DNA from: Crocinitomicaceae bacterium
Lineage (GTDB): Bacteria > Bacteroidota > Bacteroidia > Flavobacteriales_D > Crocinitomicaceae
Length of the DNA: 64,000 nucleotides
Reading direction: 5' to 3'
NCBI GenBank assembly: GCA_030727405.1
Contig: JANRBR010000011.1
Location: forward strand, 36,399 to 100,398
Positions 61,893-64,000 of this stretch are shown here, one piece after another. The translations under genes and the position numbers were made by a program. The number at the start of each line of letters is the position of its first letter. Positions within the stretch are counted from its first letter, which is position 1. The notes under the pieces were generated by a model. It had not been told where the DNA came from. It searched no databases and saw only the letters and a list, made by a program, of their open reading frames with translations.

Positions 61893-62887
61893 TCATTGAA
61901 TTAAAATCAAATGTAAGCGCAAATGAATGTGCTTCACTAGCCGAAAAGCACAAGGCTTTTCACATCACTTACGAAGGAAAAAACTATCTCATTACCGGTT
62001 CCGGAGTGAAGGAACTTCCGGTAGATTTGGAATCCATCTCGACGGAGCATTGGGTATTTGCCAACGACATTCAATTAGCCTCGAAACGATTTCGTTCAGA
62101 GAAACGCGAAGTGCAGTTCGGAAATGTTCGCATCGGCGGAAACACGAATCACACGATTCTGATTGGCGGACCCTGTTCTGTTGAATCAGAGGATCAAATT
62201 CGTTCCTCAGCTGAATTGCTTGTGGACATGGGACTAAGCACCTTGAGAGGTGGATGTTACAAACCGAGAACGAGTCCCTATTCGTTTCAAGGTCTTGGAC
62301 TGGAAGGATTGAAATTATTGGCTAAGATGAGATCCGAATTCGGTTTAAATGTCATTACTGAAGCACGCGACGCGACACACATTGATGAAATCATCGAACA
62401 TACAGACATCATCCAAGTTGGTGCAAAAGCTATGTACGATCAAGGAATTTTACGTGCTTGCGCAAAAATCAACAAGCCGGTTTTAATCAAGCGTGGTTTT
62501 GGAACAACCCTTCAAGAATTTGTTCAAGCGGCAGAATTTGTATTGGCTGGAGGAAACGAGAATGTGATTTTATGTGAACGAGGCATCCGTACCTTCGAAA
62601 CAGGAACGCGTTTCACCTTGGATCTTTGTGGCGTTGCTTGGTTGCAAGAACACACGAATTTACCAATTGTCTTGGATCCATCTCATGCAATGGGCTATGC
62701 GTATGGTGTCAATCCGTTGGCTCGAGCATGTGTAGCCATGGGAATTGACGGACTATTAATCGAAGCACATCCCAATCCAAAAGTGGCAAAGTCTGACGCT
62801 TCTCAGCAATTGAATTACGAAGAGTTTAGGCAATTACAAAAAGACCTACAAGCTGTAGCAGCAAGTGTCGGTTATAAAATGATTTAA
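61889..62887 (+). CDS. 3-deoxy-7-phosphoheptulonate (DAHP) synthase, type I-beta
   Basis: It condenses PEP with erythrose-4-phosphate at the entry to the shikimate pathway. The 332-residue product has an N-terminal ferredoxin-like domain (residues ~1-70, as in Thermotoga DAHP synthase, where it mediates feedback inhibition). The barrel follows with IGGPCSVES, LRGGCYKPRTSPYSFQGLG, VLIKRGFGTT, CERGIRTFE and DPSHAMG. KDO-8-phosphate synthases share the fold, but the PRTSPYSFQGLG motif points to DAHP synthase. It overlaps the epimerase gene by 4 nt and is followed 1 nt later by the phosphatase gene. Confidence 0.9.
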   Translation: MIIELKSNVSANECASLAEKHKAFHITYEGKNYLITGSGVKELPVDLESISTEHWVFANDIQLASKRFRSEKREVQFGNVRIGGNTNHTILIGGPCSVESEDQIRSSAELLVDMGLSTLRGGCYKPRTSPYSFQGLGLEGLKLLAKMRSEFGLNVITEARDATHIDEIIEHTDIIQVGAKAMYDQGILRACAKINKPVLIKRGFGTTLQEFVQAAEFVLAGGNENVILCERGIRTFETGTRFTLDLCGVAWLQEHTNLPIVLDPSHAMGYAYGVNPLARACVAMGIDGLLIEAHPNPKVAKSDASQQLNYEEFRQLQKDLQAVAASVGYKMI

Positions 62888-62888
62888 G

Positions 62889-63566
62889 ATGTTATTAGAA
62901 CAAAACATAAAAGGACTTTGTCAAAAAAACGGGATTGAGTTTGATGACTTTCTAGCGGATTTAGACGTAGAACATGTCAACGAACTATCGATCTACGATT
63001 TAGAAGCAGTCAGTGAAGAATACGAAGTTGATTTAACTGCCTTGCTTTTCAAACCATTGTTTCGAAACAACCATTTCAAAAAACAAATTGACCAACTTAA
63101 ATTACTCATTTTAGACGTAGATGGCGTTTTAACCGACGGCGGAATGTTCATGAGTGAAAAAGGAGATCAATTAAAAAGATACCATACACAAGATGGCCTT
63201 GCCATCATGCACGTCGTTAAGAACGGACCCGTTCAACTGGGAATCATTTCTTCTGGATTTACCGAACACATGGTTCAAGATCGCGCAAAAGTTTTGGGTA
63301 TCGAACGCGTATACGTTGGACGTGAGCCAAAGTTGGACATCTTAAAGTCCTGGTGCAGCGAATTAGGCATCGAATTGCACCAAGTTGGCATCATCGGTGA
63401 TGATGTCAATGATTTAGCAGTGATGAAAGCGGTTGGACTTGCTGTTTGTCCTTCCTCCGCCGTGAACGCTGTCAAATCGGAGTGCCACATTATTTTATCT
63501 CGTAAAGGTGGAGACGCATGTGTTCGTGAATTCATCGATCAATACTTACTTCCTCAAGGAATTTAA
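62889..63566 (+). CDS. KdsC-like HAD phosphatase with helical N-terminal extension
   Basis: Residues about 72-225 are a KdsC/YrbI-type HAD hydrolase: motif I LLILDVDGVLTDGG, motif II IISSG, the Lys in GREPKLDIL, motif IV IGDDVNDLAVM and the C-terminal GGDACVREFID corresponding to GGxGAVRE of KdsC. KdsC removes the phosphate from KDO-8-phosphate. The first ~65 residues (LLEQNIKGLCQKNGIEFDDF through VSEEYEVDLTALLF) look like an Xre-type helix-turn-helix fold, not part of KdsC. It lies in a four-gene operon after the DAHP synthase gene. Confidence 0.88.
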   Translation: MLLEQNIKGLCQKNGIEFDDFLADLDVEHVNELSIYDLEAVSEEYEVDLTALLFKPLFRNNHFKKQIDQLKLLILDVDGVLTDGGMFMSEKGDQLKRYHTQDGLAIMHVVKNGPVQLGIISSGFTEHMVQDRAKVLGIERVYVGREPKLDILKSWCSELGIELHQVGIIGDDVNDLAVMKAVGLAVCPSSAVNAVKSECHIILSRKGGDACVREFIDQYLLPQGI

Positions 63567-63569
63567 TTT

Positions 63570-64000
63570 ATGAAATCAATCACATTAGGTGTCATCCGCG
63601 AAGGAAAAGTACCGCCAGATTTTCGCGTACCCTTGACACCCAAACAATGCAAAGCCATTGAAGTACTTTATCCAGAAGTGAAAGTAGTGGTTCAACGAAG
63701 TCCGATTCGAACGTATCCGGATGCCGCTTATGCCGAGCAAGGAATCGAATTAGTGGATACTTTAGAAGAGTGTCAGTACATTTTTGGCGTCAAAGAAGTA
63801 CCAATCTCCGATTTGATTCCGAATAAAACTTTTTTCTTCTTTTCGCATACATTTAAAAAGCAACCGTACAATCGCGATCTATTGAATGCCGTTTTGGGCA
63901 AAAAAATCCGCCTGGTTGATTACGAAGTTTTAAAGGATAAATACCATAAAAGAATCATTGGTTTTGGTCGTTACGCTGGAATCGTTGGTTGTTACAACGC
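63570..64000 (+). CDS. Alanine/saccharopine dehydrogenase-like oxidoreductase (3' end outside window)
   Basis: The frame starts MKSITLGVIREGKVPPDFRV and continues PLTPKQCKAIEVLYPEVKVVVQ, the N-terminal domain shared by alanine dehydrogenase, saccharopine dehydrogenase (lysine-forming) and transhydrogenase alpha. It remains open to the window end (143 codons), with FGRYAGIVGCYN near the end as in saccharopine dehydrogenase-like proteins. It begins 3 nt after the phosphatase stop, so it is the fourth gene of the operon. The substrate cannot be decided from this fragment. Confidence 0.85.
   Translation, partial: MKSITLGVIREGKVPPDFRVPLTPKQCKAIEVLYPEVKVVVQRSPIRTYPDAAYAEQGIELVDTLEECQYIFGVKEVPISDLIPNKTFFFFSHTFKKQPYNRDLLNAVLGKKIRLVDYEVLKDKYHKRIIGFGRYAGIVGCYN

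Overview
The window is a gene-dense, AT-leaning chromosomal segment from a member of the Bacteroidota, most likely Flavobacteriales and plausibly a Crocinitomicaceae/Fluviicola-like organism (the family-level guess is inference). The evidence is: recurrent -7 promoter elements of the form TAnnTTTG; no usable Shine-Dalgarno sequences; type IX secretion cargo with both kinds of C-terminal sorting domain; a SusC-like TonB receptor with an N-terminal carboxypeptidase-regulatory domain; and lineage-typical families (DUF5683, DUF5684-LepB, WbqC-like, DUF2147, DUF6132).

Layout. 1-2.9 kb: 3' part of a PorE-like OmpA protein, an ~80-bp tandem repeat, rplS and an FHA protein. 3.0-8.5 kb: co-directional parA-parB-DUF5683-dapB-lepB-WbqC run. 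8.5-11.2 kb: beta-propeller protein, tag, a small outer-membrane protein, aroK. 11.3-13.3 kb: tRNA-Lys followed at once by a large nested palindrome, then an Omp85-type barrel gene bracketed by ~60-bp imperfect direct repeats. 13.4-18.3 kb: a 1637-residue secreted SprB-repeat/PKD protein. 18.5-26.1 kb: lipoprotein, Tat-type pirin, prfC, ndk, TonB receptor, DUF2147, glutamine amidotransferase. 26.2-31.4 kb: RidA, a fused glycosyltransferase, a 2-oxoacid dehydrogenase E2, a DEDDh exonuclease, a FAH-family enzyme. 31.4-36.8 kb: T9SS cargo protein, WD40, phosphosulfolactate-synthase-like and TPR genes. 36.9-42.7 kb: MoxR ATPase, two parvulin chaperones, guaB. 42.8-50.5 kb: lhgO, mtaB, a PTPS-family gene, folE, a BI-1 protein, a 32-residue membrane peptide, a GH3-family enzyme. 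50.5-54.8 kb: deoxynucleoside kinase, hldD, cysCDN. 54.9-60.7 kb: rpsF-rpsR-rplI, DUF2461, S9 peptidase, two single-domain rhodaneses with DUF6132. 60.7-64 kb: SRP RNA and a tight four-gene operon.

Most genes are housekeeping. The item most worth following is the terminal operon (60888 to the window end): a ribulose-phosphate-3-epimerase domain fused to KdsD-like CBS domains, a type I-beta DAHP synthase, a KdsC-like HAD phosphatase with an extra helical N-terminus, and an alanine/saccharopine-dehydrogenase-like protein. It parallels KdsD-KdsA-KdsC with each step replaced by a relative, so it could be regulated aromatic supply or an undescribed 3-deoxy-ulosonate route. Other points are the GT2/degenerate initiating-transferase fusion, the palindrome abutting tRNA-Lys, the direct repeats around the Omp85 gene, and a strong promoter signature TTG-N20-TATCTTTGCACCCG shared by tRNA-Lys and the rpsF operon.

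All identifications are from reading the sequence; no database search was run. Several start codons were moved from an upstream TTG/GTG to the internal start supported by signal peptides, family N-termini or promoter position.
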